From Rifleibacterium sp035352635 (GTDB taxonomy: Bacteria; Muiribacteriota; Ozemobacteria; Ozemobacterales; Ozemobacteraceae): a stretch of 64,000 nucleotides of DNA. This document shows, one piece after another, positions 1 through 8,786 of this stretch. A program made the position numbers and the translations under genes. The first letter of the stretch is position 1. Each line of letters opens with the position of its first letter. The stretch spans positions 1 through 64,000 of the forward strand of contig DAOPYA010000001.1 in assembly GCA_035352635.1 (NCBI GenBank), written 5' to 3'. The notes beneath the pieces are model-generated. The model was not told the origin of the DNA and did not search any database. It saw only the letters and a list, made by a program, of their open reading frames with translations.

Positions 1-368
1 TTCTGTGCGCGGCTGAATACCTGATTTCGTATGGCAACACCGAGATCATTCTCTGTGAGCGCGGTATTCGCACTTTTGAGCATTTTACCCGTTTCAGTCT
101 CGATATTGGCGCGGTTCCCGCCTTGAAAGAGCTTTCGCATCTGCCGGTGATCGTTGATCCAAGCCATGCCAGCGGGCGAAGTTCCTTGGTCGGGCCGCTG
201 ACCATGGCCAGTCTGGCGGCCGGGGCAGATGGTGTTATGCTCGAAGTGCACGAGAACCCAGCCGCGGCTTTTTCTGACGGAACGCAGTCAATTACTCCCC
301 AGGATTTCTCGCATATCATTCAGAAGGCTGCCAGGGTTGCGGCCGCAGTTGGGCGCTCAATAAGATAG
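1..368 (+). CDS. aroF: 3-deoxy-7-phosphoheptulonate (DAHP) synthase, C-terminal part (5' end outside window)
   Basis: The reading frame is open from base 3, so the gene enters from the left edge and only about 121 residues are visible. DAHP synthase condenses phosphoenolpyruvate with erythrose 4-phosphate, the first step of the shikimate pathway, in the cytoplasm. The visible part carries the family's late (beta/alpha)8-barrel motifs: ILCERGIRTFE, then VIVDPSHASGR (the His is a metal ligand in this family), then GADGVMLEVHENP and a final SDGTQS-like segment. This is the short KdsA-like type found in Bacillus and Thermotoga, not the E. coli AroFGH type. The ATG at 123 is internal and is not the start. 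The gene ends 13 bases before the end of the convergent ferredoxin-TPR gene. Confidence 0.9.
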   Translation, partial: LCAAEYLISYGNTEIILCERGIRTFEHFTRFSLDIGAVPALKELSHLPVIVDPSHASGRSSLVGPLTMASLAAGADGVMLEVHENPAAAFSDGTQSITPQDFSHIIQKAARVAAAVGRSIR

Positions 369-381
369 ATTCGCGGGTTGG

Positions 382-2379
382 TTATCGGCCGTTTTCTGGC
401 TGAGATTTGCCGAGAATGGCAGCCTTCTTGGCGGCCAGAGCCGTTTCTGCCTCTGCGATGTTGTCGCGGGCCAGGTTGAGTTCCGGGGCAATTTGCAGCG
501 CTTTTTTCCATGTGTTGATTGCATCGCGAAGCTTGCCCAGCGTGGCAAAATTTGCCGCCTGATCCATCAGATACACTACATTAGGCGGGTTCCGGTCAAT
601 TGCTTCAGCAAAGAATTTTTCGGCTTTGTCATGTTTGCCGCGCCGCCTATGAATGTCGGCGATAAAATAGGCTGAACTGGCCGGGGCAAGAGCGTAGGCA
701 CGATTAAAGAATTCTTCGGCCTCGTCAATCATTGATTGCTTCAGGCGTAACTCACCCATCGCCAGATAGCCGTCGTGATGGGCGGGGTTTTGATTAATAA
801 AATTTCTGAAAATCGCTTCGGCTCCCGAGAAATCCTGCTTTTCGAGTAGCAGGCTGCCTGCCAGAAAAACAAATTCATTGATTTTCGGGTAGCGGCTGGC
901 CATGGTGTGAACGAATTCATCAGCTACCTCAGGGGGGGCGAAGGCTTGCAGCAGTTCAAACATTTCGCGGGCAACCCCGGCAGAAAAATTAAGCTCAAGA
1001 CTGCGCTTAAAACTGGCAGACGCTTTGGCCCCCTCGTTGATCTTCAGCTGCGCCTTGCCAAGGTCATAGTAAGCCCCAGATGGATCTGAATGAGAGCCGG
1101 CACAGCTTTCCATGATCGTTGCGTAAGTCAGGGTGTCGTTGTGGCTGCGGGCAGCATTGGCACGGTGAATCAGAACGCTGGTTCCGGTTTCGCGAATGCC
1201 AAGAAAAAGAGCGATAAGCACCACGACTACGGTGAGCAGGCGCGAAGCTTTCAGCGAAGGAGCGGTTTGCTCGATAAAGGTGAAACCGCGGGCAAAACCA
1301 GCGAGCCTGGCGATGAGCAGAAAGGCTGCGATGGCTCCAAGGCCTTTGCCCAGCGAAGTCAGGTCGTTGTAATCATCTTTAAAATACAACCCGATGATTA
1401 CCAGCAGAGTTACTGCCAGCTCAAAAGCTGAAATTGAGCGGGAATGCCAGATATGGATAAGAAAAAAACCGCTTAAAAAGCCGAGTGACAATGACATGTT
1501 GCCGCCGACATCGAAACCGAAAATCGTGATGACGATGATGGCCATGGCGGCTTGAACAAGCCCCATCGAGCTGCTCAGGGTTGCCTGCCCTGGGGCCAGT
1601 TGCCCTTCTTTATGGAAACTATTGCGTCGCAGCGAGGTGCTGAGCGCCTGATTCGGGCAGGCACCGATACAGACATGACATTTTATGCATTCCTGATTTT
1701 TGATATGGCCCAGATCGCGAATTTCTTGCGCAACTTCAATGCCCATCGGGCATGAACTGCTACATTCAAGCTTACATGTGCTGCAATCTTTAATTTGTCT
1801 GACTTTGTGCGGAGCAAATTTTTCAAACCAGCTGAACCAGAGTCTGAAGGTGCAGATGCTGCGGCAAAAAGCCCGTTCGCCGAAGAGAAAAATCAGAACA
1901 AACCCGCTGATTAATGTGGTCATGCAGATCAGCAGAATCGAGCGCGGAACACCTGACCAGACCGGTGTGGCCGAAGCATTGAACGAAAAATTCTGCGGCA
2001 GACCGTTGAAGGCCCAGAAAATCACCACCTGGGCAATGAGAACCATGAACCACACCCATGGAATCAGTCGGGAATCAAGGTGACGCATACACGGATTGAT
2101 GCCGGCCCGCCGCATGATCCAGGCGGCAATATCCTGAGTGATGCCCCAGTGGCAGAGCCAGCCGCAAAAAAGGCCGCCGAACATCAGGGCATGCATGAAT
2201 ACCACCAGCGTAAAAACTGTGCCCGCAGTAATAACCCCGGTGCGCAGCGTCGAAAAAAGTTCGCCGAAGCCAAGATGCCCAACGCCCTGGTAGCCCCAAT
2301 AATGCCAGATTGCAGTATGCAAGAAGAAAAGAATATAAACCAGAAGCAGCAAAAATCGGCGATTTTTGGCCCAGAACAT
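382..2379 (-). CDS. membrane-bound 4Fe-4S protein (NapH/CcoG-like) fused to TPR repeats
   Basis: 665 residues. The N-terminal half is a polytopic membrane iron-sulfur protein of the NapH/NosR/CcoG type. It has membrane segments around 10-27, 47-70, 107-125 and 145-167, a CGWLCHWG motif at 72-79 and a second Cys pair (FCRSIC) near 172-176. Two ferredoxin-like clusters follow: CSTCKLECSSSCP at 199-211 and CIKCHVCIGACP at 231-242. More membrane segments lie at about 270-400, then four or more TPR units occupy roughly 430-650. NapH-type proteins pass electrons across or along the membrane. The TPR tail suggests docking to a partner. I know of no defined function for this fusion, and no nap, nos or cco genes are nearby. 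The start is supported by a GGGAG Shine-Dalgarno (SD) sequence about 7 bases upstream. Confidence 0.8.
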   Translation of the reverse strand: MFWAKNRRFLLLLVYILFFLHTAIWHYWGYQGVGHLGFGELFSTLRTGVITAGTVFTLVVFMHALMFGGLFCGWLCHWGITQDIAAWIMRRAGINPCMRHLDSRLIPWVWFMVLIAQVVIFWAFNGLPQNFSFNASATPVWSGVPRSILLICMTTLISGFVLIFLFGERAFCRSICTFRLWFSWFEKFAPHKVRQIKDCSTCKLECSSSCPMGIEVAQEIRDLGHIKNQECIKCHVCIGACPNQALSTSLRRNSFHKEGQLAPGQATLSSSMGLVQAAMAIIVITIFGFDVGGNMSLSLGFLSGFFLIHIWHSRSISAFELAVTLLVIIGLYFKDDYNDLTSLGKGLGAIAAFLLIARLAGFARGFTFIEQTAPSLKASRLLTVVVVLIALFLGIRETGTSVLIHRANAARSHNDTLTYATIMESCAGSHSDPSGAYYDLGKAQLKINEGAKASASFKRSLELNFSAGVAREMFELLQAFAPPEVADEFVHTMASRYPKINEFVFLAGSLLLEKQDFSGAEAIFRNFINQNPAHHDGYLAMGELRLKQSMIDEAEEFFNRAYALAPASSAYFIADIHRRRGKHDKAEKFFAEAIDRNPPNVVYLMDQAANFATLGKLRDAINTWKKALQIAPELNLARDNIAEAETALAAKKAAILGKSQPENGR

Positions 2380-2548
2380 CGTATTTCTCCCATAAGTTAT
2401 TTATTTCTTTTAACTATAATCCATTCAACACCAAAACTAAAGCGCCACAGCAGCCGAGAATCAGCAAAGTATGAATTTTCTAACAGGGCTGTTGGATAGC
2501 TGAAATTTCAGTATAATTAAAAAATAATCTTAAACGAGGTAGAAAATA

Positions 2549-3628
2549 ATGAACAAAAGCAGGCAGTTGTTAGTAGCGATTCTGCTGGTTGTTCTGGTTA
2601 ATCCGGTTATGGCCGGCGAATTCAAACAATGGATTAAAACCCACGAGGCCACGCATTATCAGCAGAACGGGTTTTGTCTTGAAGATCCCAAGGGTGATGC
2701 GTTTTTGATTCGCAAGCTTGATCAGGTGCCGAAACTGCTGCTTGATTCGCTGATCAAGAATTCTTACCCCCAGGCTGAAATCGAAAAAGAAAAAGAACTT
2801 CAGGCTCTCGAAAATGCCGAAAAAGACAAGAATGGTTATGTAATCGGCAAATCCATACCGATTGATGTGGATCGTCTGGTGAACAAATGCCGTGAGATCA
2901 TGCTTTATTACTACCCGCGCATTGTGCCTTCGCTTGGCGAAGAGCACCGCTGGTCACCCGAAGCGAAGCGTTACCTTATTTATGGCTTCTGGCACCGGTT
3001 TGGGCGGCATATTTTCCGCAAACAGAAAGAATTTCCCAGCCCGTTGTTTTTCCGCTCAAAGTTGTTTCTGTTGCTTGCCTGCGGCTGGACTTCGCGCTAT
3101 GCGGTTACTGGCCAGGAAGCCGCGCTCACCGAAAGAATTCTTAAATACCCCGATGGCAGAATGCAGTTGCATCACATGTTTCAGGAAAGCTACGTACTGA
3201 ACCGGGGCAACCTTTATCTGACCCTTCTGACCGCCGAAAATGTTCTGGCGGGCAACCCGTATCGCGTTGATCGTGAGAACGACCCCATACAGAAGAAACT
3301 GGCTTACCTGCGGCATGATTCGCTGCAGATGGGCGATAATTATGGTGCCTGGTATCATTTTTTCGGCATTTCGATGTATGCACTGGTAAGGGCCGGGGTG
3401 GTCAGTCGCGCGGTTGCCGAAATCGAAAGCCTGGGTTCGCTGTTTCTTGAAGGCAAAGACAAACAGGAAGACTACATAAACCGCTATGGCGCTATTTTTG
3501 GCAAAAAATTTAAAAAGATGTTCAAAGACCAGCTTTGGCTGAAGGCTCTCGAAAAAGACGAACGCACTGATTATATGCTGCCTAACCCCTCATTAAAACC
3601 GGCTGCCAGTTCGGGTGAATCAAAATAA
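2549..3628 (+). CDS. exported protein of unknown function
   Basis: 359 residues, not recognised. Residues 1-22 form a clear Sec signal peptide with cleavage after VMA. The mature protein is rich in aromatic and basic residues and looks mostly alpha-helical, with a short Lys/Glu-rich helix near 75-95 and tracts such as WHRFGRHIFRK. There is no Cys-rich or known catalytic signature. The ATG is preceded by a GAGGT SD sequence. A TATAAT box lies at 2512-2517, about 30 bases upstream, with only a weak -35. It stands alone: divergent from the ferredoxin-TPR gene and convergent with mgtE, whose stop lies 8 bases beyond its own. Confidence 0.75.
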   Translation: MNKSRQLLVAILLVVLVNPVMAGEFKQWIKTHEATHYQQNGFCLEDPKGDAFLIRKLDQVPKLLLDSLIKNSYPQAEIEKEKELQALENAEKDKNGYVIGKSIPIDVDRLVNKCREIMLYYYPRIVPSLGEEHRWSPEAKRYLIYGFWHRFGRHIFRKQKEFPSPLFFRSKLFLLLACGWTSRYAVTGQEAALTERILKYPDGRMQLHHMFQESYVLNRGNLYLTLLTAENVLAGNPYRVDRENDPIQKKLAYLRHDSLQMGDNYGAWYHFFGISMYALVRAGVVSRAVAEIESLGSLFLEGKDKQEDYINRYGAIFGKKFKKMFKDQLWLKALEKDERTDYMLPNPSLKPAASSGESK

Positions 3629-3636
3629 CCTGCGGC

Positions 3637-5514
3637 TCAGTTCACTGTCAGCAACAGTGATGAGACGCCATAATAGATCAGCAGCGCAAAAATGTCGTTT
3701 GAAGAGGTTACAAATGGCCCCGAAGCAACGGCAGGGTCAAATTTGAACCGGTCAAAAAGTATCGGAACCATCGCTCCAAACACTGCTGCAAAAGTCATTG
3801 ACGCCATCATTGCCAGACCGACCGTCAGCGCCAGATAAATTGCCGAATGATTACCCGAGGCCGCCTCACCGGTGGCAATGAGGTATTGGGCCCACAGCCC
3901 GACTACCACCCCGCAGGCCAGACCCATCATGGCTCCGGCTGCAATTTCTTTTATCATGCGCCTGAACAGGTCGTTGCCGCTAAAAGAATTAAGCGCCAGA
4001 CCGCGAATCACCAGAGTTGATGATTGTATGCCAGTGTTGCCGCCCATGGCCATAACCACCGGCACAAAAAATACCAGGGCGATTACTTCTTTGAACTCAA
4101 TCATAAAGTGTTTGAGAATTGTGCTGGTGATGAAACCCGTGGCCAGAGTGATCAACAGCCAGGGCAGTCTCGCCTTGCATGCCTGCATCGGCGTACTGTA
4201 TGACAATTCTTCGTCGGAAGTGCCGGCCAGCTTGAAGATGTCTTCGGTGGCTTCTTCTTCAATTACGTCCATGACATCCTCGACGGTGACGACGCCGAGA
4301 ATCTGCTGCTGCTGATTGACAACCGGAATCGCCAGGTAGTCATATTTGTTGAGAATAGTGGCAACTTCTTCCTGCGGGGTTTCTGGGGCTACAGAAACCA
4401 GGTCGGTATCCATTATTTCGCCGATGGTAGTGGCCGGGTTAGCTGTCAGCAGGTCTCGCATTGAAACAACGCCCTTGAGGCGATCCTGCTTGTCAAGAAC
4501 ATACATGTAATAAATGATTTCAATGTCGGGTGCAATCAGCCGCATATGCGAAAAGGCATTGGCAACCGTAAAATCATCAAAAACCGCGGCGTATTCGGTG
4601 GTCATGATACCGCCGGCCGTGTATTCGTCGTGCTGCAACAGTTTTCTTACGTCACTGGCCTCGTCAAGATCCATGTGATCAAGAATCTCGCGGGCGCGAT
4701 CCTGATTCATGTCCTGAAGAAGATCGGCGGCTTCGTCCGGGTCCATTTCCTCGATGATTTCAGAGGCAGTCTCGGTGTCGAGTTGTTCGATGATCTGCAA
4801 CTGTGTCTCAGAGTCAGCTTCGGCAATCGTTTCGGCCGCTACGTCTTCATCAAGGGTCTCGATGATTGAGATGCGCTCTGAGTCTTCGAGTTCTTCAAGA
4901 ATCTCGGCCAGGTCGGCGGGGTGCAGATTCTGAAAATTATCGGAAGTAAGCTCGGTGGTCAGTGCCGAAAACTGATCGTTAAAACCGATTATTTTGTCCC
5001 AGGTGATAATTTCTGGCTGAAGAAAGTAGCTGAACCGGTTAAAAAAACCACTCAGATATTGATCAAGACCGAGACGTCGCAGGGCCCCCCTGAAGCTGAT
5101 ATCGATACCGCTGACCCATATTTCGTGGCTTTCGTCGGTAACAACTTCCAGATCGTTGATCTGGACAGTTCTGACATTGACGGTGTCGATAACCGCTTTA
5201 TCCCATAGTTCGGTGGCTACCGGGCGTTCAGGATGTGGCTGATAGTCGGGCAGATCGTTGATCGATCTGGCCAGAACGAAGCGGTCAGGTGAAAAATTGC
5301 TGAAGCAGTCGCGGGCCGCGATTTTGTCGCCGCCTGAATTGAAGTCGAAAACAATGGCCTGGTCAAAACAAGGCCAGTTATTGCGCAGCGAAAGGGTAAA
5401 ATTGGTTATCTTGCCTGACTGTTGGCCAGACTCACTGTAGACCGGGGCGCCGATCAGCCCGGCGAGAAAGAAGGCGGAATTTGGATTGGCAGCAGTTTTC
5501 CCGTTCATGATCAT
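3637..5514 (-). CDS. mgtE: magnesium transporter MgtE with extra N-terminal domain
   Basis: 625 residues against about 450 for a typical MgtE. Order of parts: an N-terminal region of about 180 residues that resembles a PRC-barrel plus a linker; the MgtE_N superhelix (about 195-300) with repeated LHPADLAEIL / DPDEAADLL units; two CBS domains (about 310-430) ending in VVTVEDVMDVI; and the five-helix membrane domain (about 455-625). The membrane domain has the pore motif GGNTGIQSS and the acidic VASGPFVTSSND segment that holds the ion-site Asp in this family. MgtE is a dimeric, Mg2+-gated inner membrane channel that closes when cytosolic Mg2+ binds between the N and CBS domains. The usual Ala in GGNAG is Thr here. 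Convergent with the upstream unknown gene. Confidence 0.93.
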   Translation of the reverse strand: MIMNGKTAANPNSAFFLAGLIGAPVYSESGQQSGKITNFTLSLRNNWPCFDQAIVFDFNSGGDKIAARDCFSNFSPDRFVLARSINDLPDYQPHPERPVATELWDKAVIDTVNVRTVQINDLEVVTDESHEIWVSGIDISFRGALRRLGLDQYLSGFFNRFSYFLQPEIITWDKIIGFNDQFSALTTELTSDNFQNLHPADLAEILEELEDSERISIIETLDEDVAAETIAEADSETQLQIIEQLDTETASEIIEEMDPDEAADLLQDMNQDRAREILDHMDLDEASDVRKLLQHDEYTAGGIMTTEYAAVFDDFTVANAFSHMRLIAPDIEIIYYMYVLDKQDRLKGVVSMRDLLTANPATTIGEIMDTDLVSVAPETPQEEVATILNKYDYLAIPVVNQQQQILGVVTVEDVMDVIEEEATEDIFKLAGTSDEELSYSTPMQACKARLPWLLITLATGFITSTILKHFMIEFKEVIALVFFVPVVMAMGGNTGIQSSTLVIRGLALNSFSGNDLFRRMIKEIAAGAMMGLACGVVVGLWAQYLIATGEAASGNHSAIYLALTVGLAMMASMTFAAVFGAMVPILFDRFKFDPAVASGPFVTSSNDIFALLIYYGVSSLLLTVN

Positions 5515-5622
5515 CAGAATCCTGATTCATGTATGGCGCCTCCTTCTCGATTTTTAAAGTGTTTGCATAATACTCTTGCCCGGCCGATTTTGCCATCTTT
5601 TTCTCACCCCCGAAATGCCAGG

Positions 5623-5652
5623 TTGACCGGCGTTGCCTTAAAGGACTAGACT
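5623..5652 (+). promoter_or_regulatory. candidate sigma70 promoter for the PLP enzyme
   Basis: A TTGACC -35 at 5623-5628 and a TAGACT -10 at 5647-5652 are separated by 18 bases, and start about 34 bases before the ATG at 5686. The -10 is a weak match, so this is a plausible promoter, not a firm one. Confidence 0.4.
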
Positions 5653-5685
5653 TAGAAAGCAAAATATATAAAGTGGAGGTAGGGA

Positions 5686-6987
5686 ATGGCAGAACATTCA
5701 TGGTTTGCAGGCTGGGTTGAACGCAAGGAAAAATACGCCCGAACCCCTGAAAAATTCATGTCGGCCGACCGGTTTGGCTCAATTGGGGTTGGAATTGGCC
5801 TGCCAAACATCGTACAAAAATCAACTTTCAGTTTTCGAAACGTCAAAGATGGTGCTGACCGATTTCTTGGCCTGTCAAAAAGCGGTGAGAAACCTTTTGC
5901 GAGAATCTATACCCGACTGGGTAATCCGACGACAGAGTACCTCGAAAAAACCCTTTTTATGCTCGACTGCCAGCATATTATTGACGCAGCGCTCGCGGCT
6001 GACGAACGCAAGCCGACCATTGCTTCCCTGGTCTGCTCTTCGGGTATGGCAGCAATCGCCTGCACGACCATGGCTCTCGTGAAAAGTGGTGATGAAATTG
6101 TCTGCGGCAGCGTATACGGCTGTACCGACAGCTTTTTTCGAACCCTTGAAAAATTCAACATCAAAACGCATTTTGTTGATACCACGCGCAGCGAAGAGGT
6201 TAAAAAGGCTCTCGAAGAGAACCCGAAAGTCGCCATGGTCTTCTTTGAGACCCCCGATAACCCGACCCTGCGTCTATCTGACATCGAAGCCATTTCTGTT
6301 CTGACACAGGCCAGAGGCATCCCGCTGATTATCGATAACACCTTTGCCACCCCATATCTGCAGCAGCCGTTCAGGCTTGGCGCTGATATTGTTATTCAGA
6401 GTCTTACCAAGTATGTGAACGGTCATTCAACCAGCGTTGCAGGCGTTGTAATCGGTCCTTATGAATTTATGAGCGAGCATCTTTTTCATATTTATAAAGA
6501 CTTTGGCCCGACCCCAAGCCCCTTTGATTCGTGGTTGAATGCCCAGGGGCTTCAGACTCTGCACCTGCGCATGGAAAGAGCCTGCGCCAGCGCTCTCGAA
6601 CTCGCAAAGTTGCTTGAACTGCACCCAAAGGTCAGCAGGGTTCATTACCCCGGGTTGCCATCGCACGAACACTATGAATTGATGAAAAAGCAGATGCGCC
6701 TGGCGGGCGGCATGATTGCCATCGAACTGAAAGATGGTTTTGTGCCTGGCAGTCGCCTCATGGATTTTTTCGCTTCTTACACCACGCCGGCTGAACTGGC
6801 TGTCAGTCTTGGTAGTGCCATAACTTACCTGCAACACCCTGCGTCAATGACTCATTCTGGCGTGCCCGAGGAAGACCGCCTGAAAAGAGGAATTACACCG
6901 GGGCTGGTGCGTATATCGGTTGGCCTGGAAGGCGTTGAGACTTTATGGAAAGCTCTTGAAGAAGGTCTGAAACTTGCTTACAGCTGA
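5686..6987 (+). CDS. Cys/Met metabolism PLP-dependent enzyme (methionine gamma-lyase / cystathionine lyase type)
   Basis: 433 residues, fold-type I PLP enzyme. The Schiff-base lysine is K242 in SLTKYVNGHS. The pyridine-N Asp is D217 in IIDNTFATPYLQQP. The active-site Tyr/Arg segment is ARIYTRLGNPT near 72-82. The family covers cystathionine gamma-synthase, beta- and gamma-lyases, methionine gamma-lyase and O-acetylhomoserine sulfhydrylase. The VNGHS form and general length suit a lyase, but the exact reaction cannot be fixed from sequence alone. An N-terminal extension of about 35 residues precedes the usual start of homology. A strong SD (GGAGGT, 5675-5680) supports the ATG. Single gene with its own terminator. 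Confidence 0.85.
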   Translation: MAEHSWFAGWVERKEKYARTPEKFMSADRFGSIGVGIGLPNIVQKSTFSFRNVKDGADRFLGLSKSGEKPFARIYTRLGNPTTEYLEKTLFMLDCQHIIDAALAADERKPTIASLVCSSGMAAIACTTMALVKSGDEIVCGSVYGCTDSFFRTLEKFNIKTHFVDTTRSEEVKKALEENPKVAMVFFETPDNPTLRLSDIEAISVLTQARGIPLIIDNTFATPYLQQPFRLGADIVIQSLTKYVNGHSTSVAGVVIGPYEFMSEHLFHIYKDFGPTPSPFDSWLNAQGLQTLHLRMERACASALELAKLLELHPKVSRVHYPGLPSHEHYELMKKQMRLAGGMIAIELKDGFVPGSRLMDFFASYTTPAELAVSLGSAITYLQHPASMTHSGVPEEDRLKRGITPGLVRISVGLEGVETLWKALEEGLKLAYS

Positions 6988-7000
6988 ACCGGCTGCACAA

Positions 7001-7043
7001 ACAAACCCGTCGCCCGCTTTGAGCGGGCGACGGGTTTGTTTTA
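7001..7043 (+). terminator. intrinsic terminator after the PLP enzyme gene
   Basis: A perfect 17-bp stem (7001-7017 with 7023-7039) and a 5-base loop are followed by a short T run. It lies 13 bases after the stop and between convergent genes, so it may also stop transcripts from the minus strand, though the T run on that side is poor. Confidence 0.9.
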
Positions 7044-7072
7044 GGGCGTCGAATTGCGTGTTGGGCCTGTGG

Positions 7073-8698
7073 TCAGCCCATATACGGGTAGGGGTAACTG
7101 GTTGCGGCCAGGTAGGTTTCTTTGATGGCGCGGGGCGAAGTCCAGCGCAGCAGATTCAGCATGGCGCCTGCTTTGTCGTTGGTTCCGGAACCACGGCCGC
7201 CGCCGAACGGCTGCATGCCGACCACCGCGCCGGTGCACTTATCATTGATATAGAAGTTGCCGGCCGCGTAGCGCAGCATTTCACCGGCTTTGAGAATTGC
7301 CATGCGGTCTCGGGCAAAGATGGCACCTGTCAGGGCGTATGGCGAAGTGGTATCGCATAATTTCAGGGTTTCTTCGAACTTGGCATCTTCATAAACATAG
7401 ACAGTGACCACTGGCCCGAAGATTTCTTCGCGCATGGTCACAAAATTCGGATCGGTGGTCTCGATGACGGTCGGTTCGATGAAGTAGCCTTTTTCTTTGC
7501 TGCCTTTGCCGCCGGCAAGTATTTTGGCGGCCTTGTCGGTTTTGGCACGCTCAATGTAGCTCATGATTGAATCGAATGATTTTTCGTCAATAACGGCATT
7601 GACGAAGTTTTTGTAATCGCGCACATCGCCCATTTTGATCTCAGAGAGCATATTGAGTATGCGATTTTTGATCGCCGGCCATTTTGAGGCTGGAGCATAA
7701 ACACGCGAACAGGCAGAGCATTTCTGGCCCTGGTATTCAAAAGAGCCTCTGACAACGCCGGTTGCCGCTTGATCAACGTCGGCTGAGGCATGAATGAAGA
7801 TAAAATCTTTGCCGCCGGTTTCGCCAATCAGTTTTGGATAAGAGCGGTATTTGCCAAGGTTTCTGGCGACTTCCTGCCAGAGGTGGTTAAAGGTTGAGCT
7901 TGACCCGGTGAAATGAATGCCGGCCAGGCGTGGGTCATTGAATATAACATTGCCGATTTGTGAACCCTGGCCAGGCAGAAAATTGATGACTCCATCAGGC
8001 AGCCCGGCTTCACGGTATACCTGCATCAGGTAATAGTTCGAAAGAATCGCGGTGGTGGCCGGTTTCCAGACGACGCCGTTGCCCATGATCGCGGGCGACA
8101 TGCTGAGGTTCGAGGCGATAGCCGTAAAATTGAAAGGTGAAAGTGCGAAAACAAACCCTTCGAGAGAGCGATACTCGAGTCGGTTCATCTGGGTCGCATC
8201 TGACTGTGGCTGTTCTGCGTAAATCTGCGACATGTAACTGGCATTGAAGCGCAGAAAGTCAATGGCTTCACAAGCTGAGTCGATCTCGGCCTGATAGATG
8301 TTTTTGCCCTGGCCAAGCATGGTTGCGGCATTGATGGTGGCGCGATATTTGTCGGCCAGCAGTCGGGCAATTTTCAGGGCCACGGCGGCGCGATCCTGCC
8401 ACGGAACGGCACTCCAGGTTTTCTGGGCCTGGCAGGCTGCATCAATAGCCATCTGAACTTCTTTTTCGCCGGCCATGTGATACCTGGCAAGCACGTGTTT
8501 GTGGTCGCATGGCATTCTGAATTCGCCGATTTTTCCGGTTTTGACTTCCTGACCATTGATGATCAAAGGAATCTCGATTACAGTTTCTGACTGGCGCTGC
8601 AATTCGGCGGCGAGAGCCATTTCTTCTTTTGAACCCTTCAGGTAACCCAAAATCGGTTCGTTGGCCGGCAAATTGACCCTGAAAACTGCATTGTTCAT
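7073..8698 (-). CDS. pruA: L-glutamate gamma-semialdehyde (1-pyrroline-5-carboxylate) dehydrogenase
   Basis: 541 residues. It oxidises glutamate semialdehyde to glutamate with NAD+, the second step of proline degradation. This is the ALDH4A1-like form, known from animals, fungi and some bacteria. The segment GETGGKDFIF carries the catalytic Glu (E293), and EYQGQKCSACSR carries the nucleophile (C327). The N-terminal stretch PANEPILGYLKGS and the late segment VVGMQPFGGGRGSGTNDKAGA are typical of the subfamily. An aldehyde dehydrogenase cofactor loop (LSPFNFTAI) is present. An SD (GGAGAG) precedes the ATG. There is no proline dehydrogenase gene next to it. Confidence 0.93.
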   Translation of the reverse strand: MNNAVFRVNLPANEPILGYLKGSKEEMALAAELQRQSETVIEIPLIINGQEVKTGKIGEFRMPCDHKHVLARYHMAGEKEVQMAIDAACQAQKTWSAVPWQDRAAVALKIARLLADKYRATINAATMLGQGKNIYQAEIDSACEAIDFLRFNASYMSQIYAEQPQSDATQMNRLEYRSLEGFVFALSPFNFTAIASNLSMSPAIMGNGVVWKPATTAILSNYYLMQVYREAGLPDGVINFLPGQGSQIGNVIFNDPRLAGIHFTGSSSTFNHLWQEVARNLGKYRSYPKLIGETGGKDFIFIHASADVDQAATGVVRGSFEYQGQKCSACSRVYAPASKWPAIKNRILNMLSEIKMGDVRDYKNFVNAVIDEKSFDSIMSYIERAKTDKAAKILAGGKGSKEKGYFIEPTVIETTDPNFVTMREEIFGPVVTVYVYEDAKFEETLKLCDTTSPYALTGAIFARDRMAILKAGEMLRYAAGNFYINDKCTGAVVGMQPFGGGRGSGTNDKAGAMLNLLRWTSPRAIKETYLAATSYPYPYMG

Positions 8699-8756
8699 TC
8701 AATCTCTCCAGATATTGATTTCCCTGATGTTGCAAAATTTATCAGGCAGACGTTTA

Positions 8757-8785
8757 AAACTACCGCAATAAAACCCCTGCGTCAA
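8757..8785 (-). promoter_or_regulatory. candidate sigma70 promoter for pruA
   Basis: Read on the minus strand, TTGACG (8785-8780) and TAGTTT (8762-8757) are 17 bases apart, about 60 bases before the pruA ATG and just past the stop of the upstream gene. Confidence 0.45.
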
Positions 8786-8786
8786 A

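Noticed and set aside
5515..5685. Possible SAM or other sulfur riboswitch before the Cys/Met PLP enzyme
   Set aside because: No conserved riboswitch core or terminator hairpin is visible; the gap only holds a weak promoter and an SD site.
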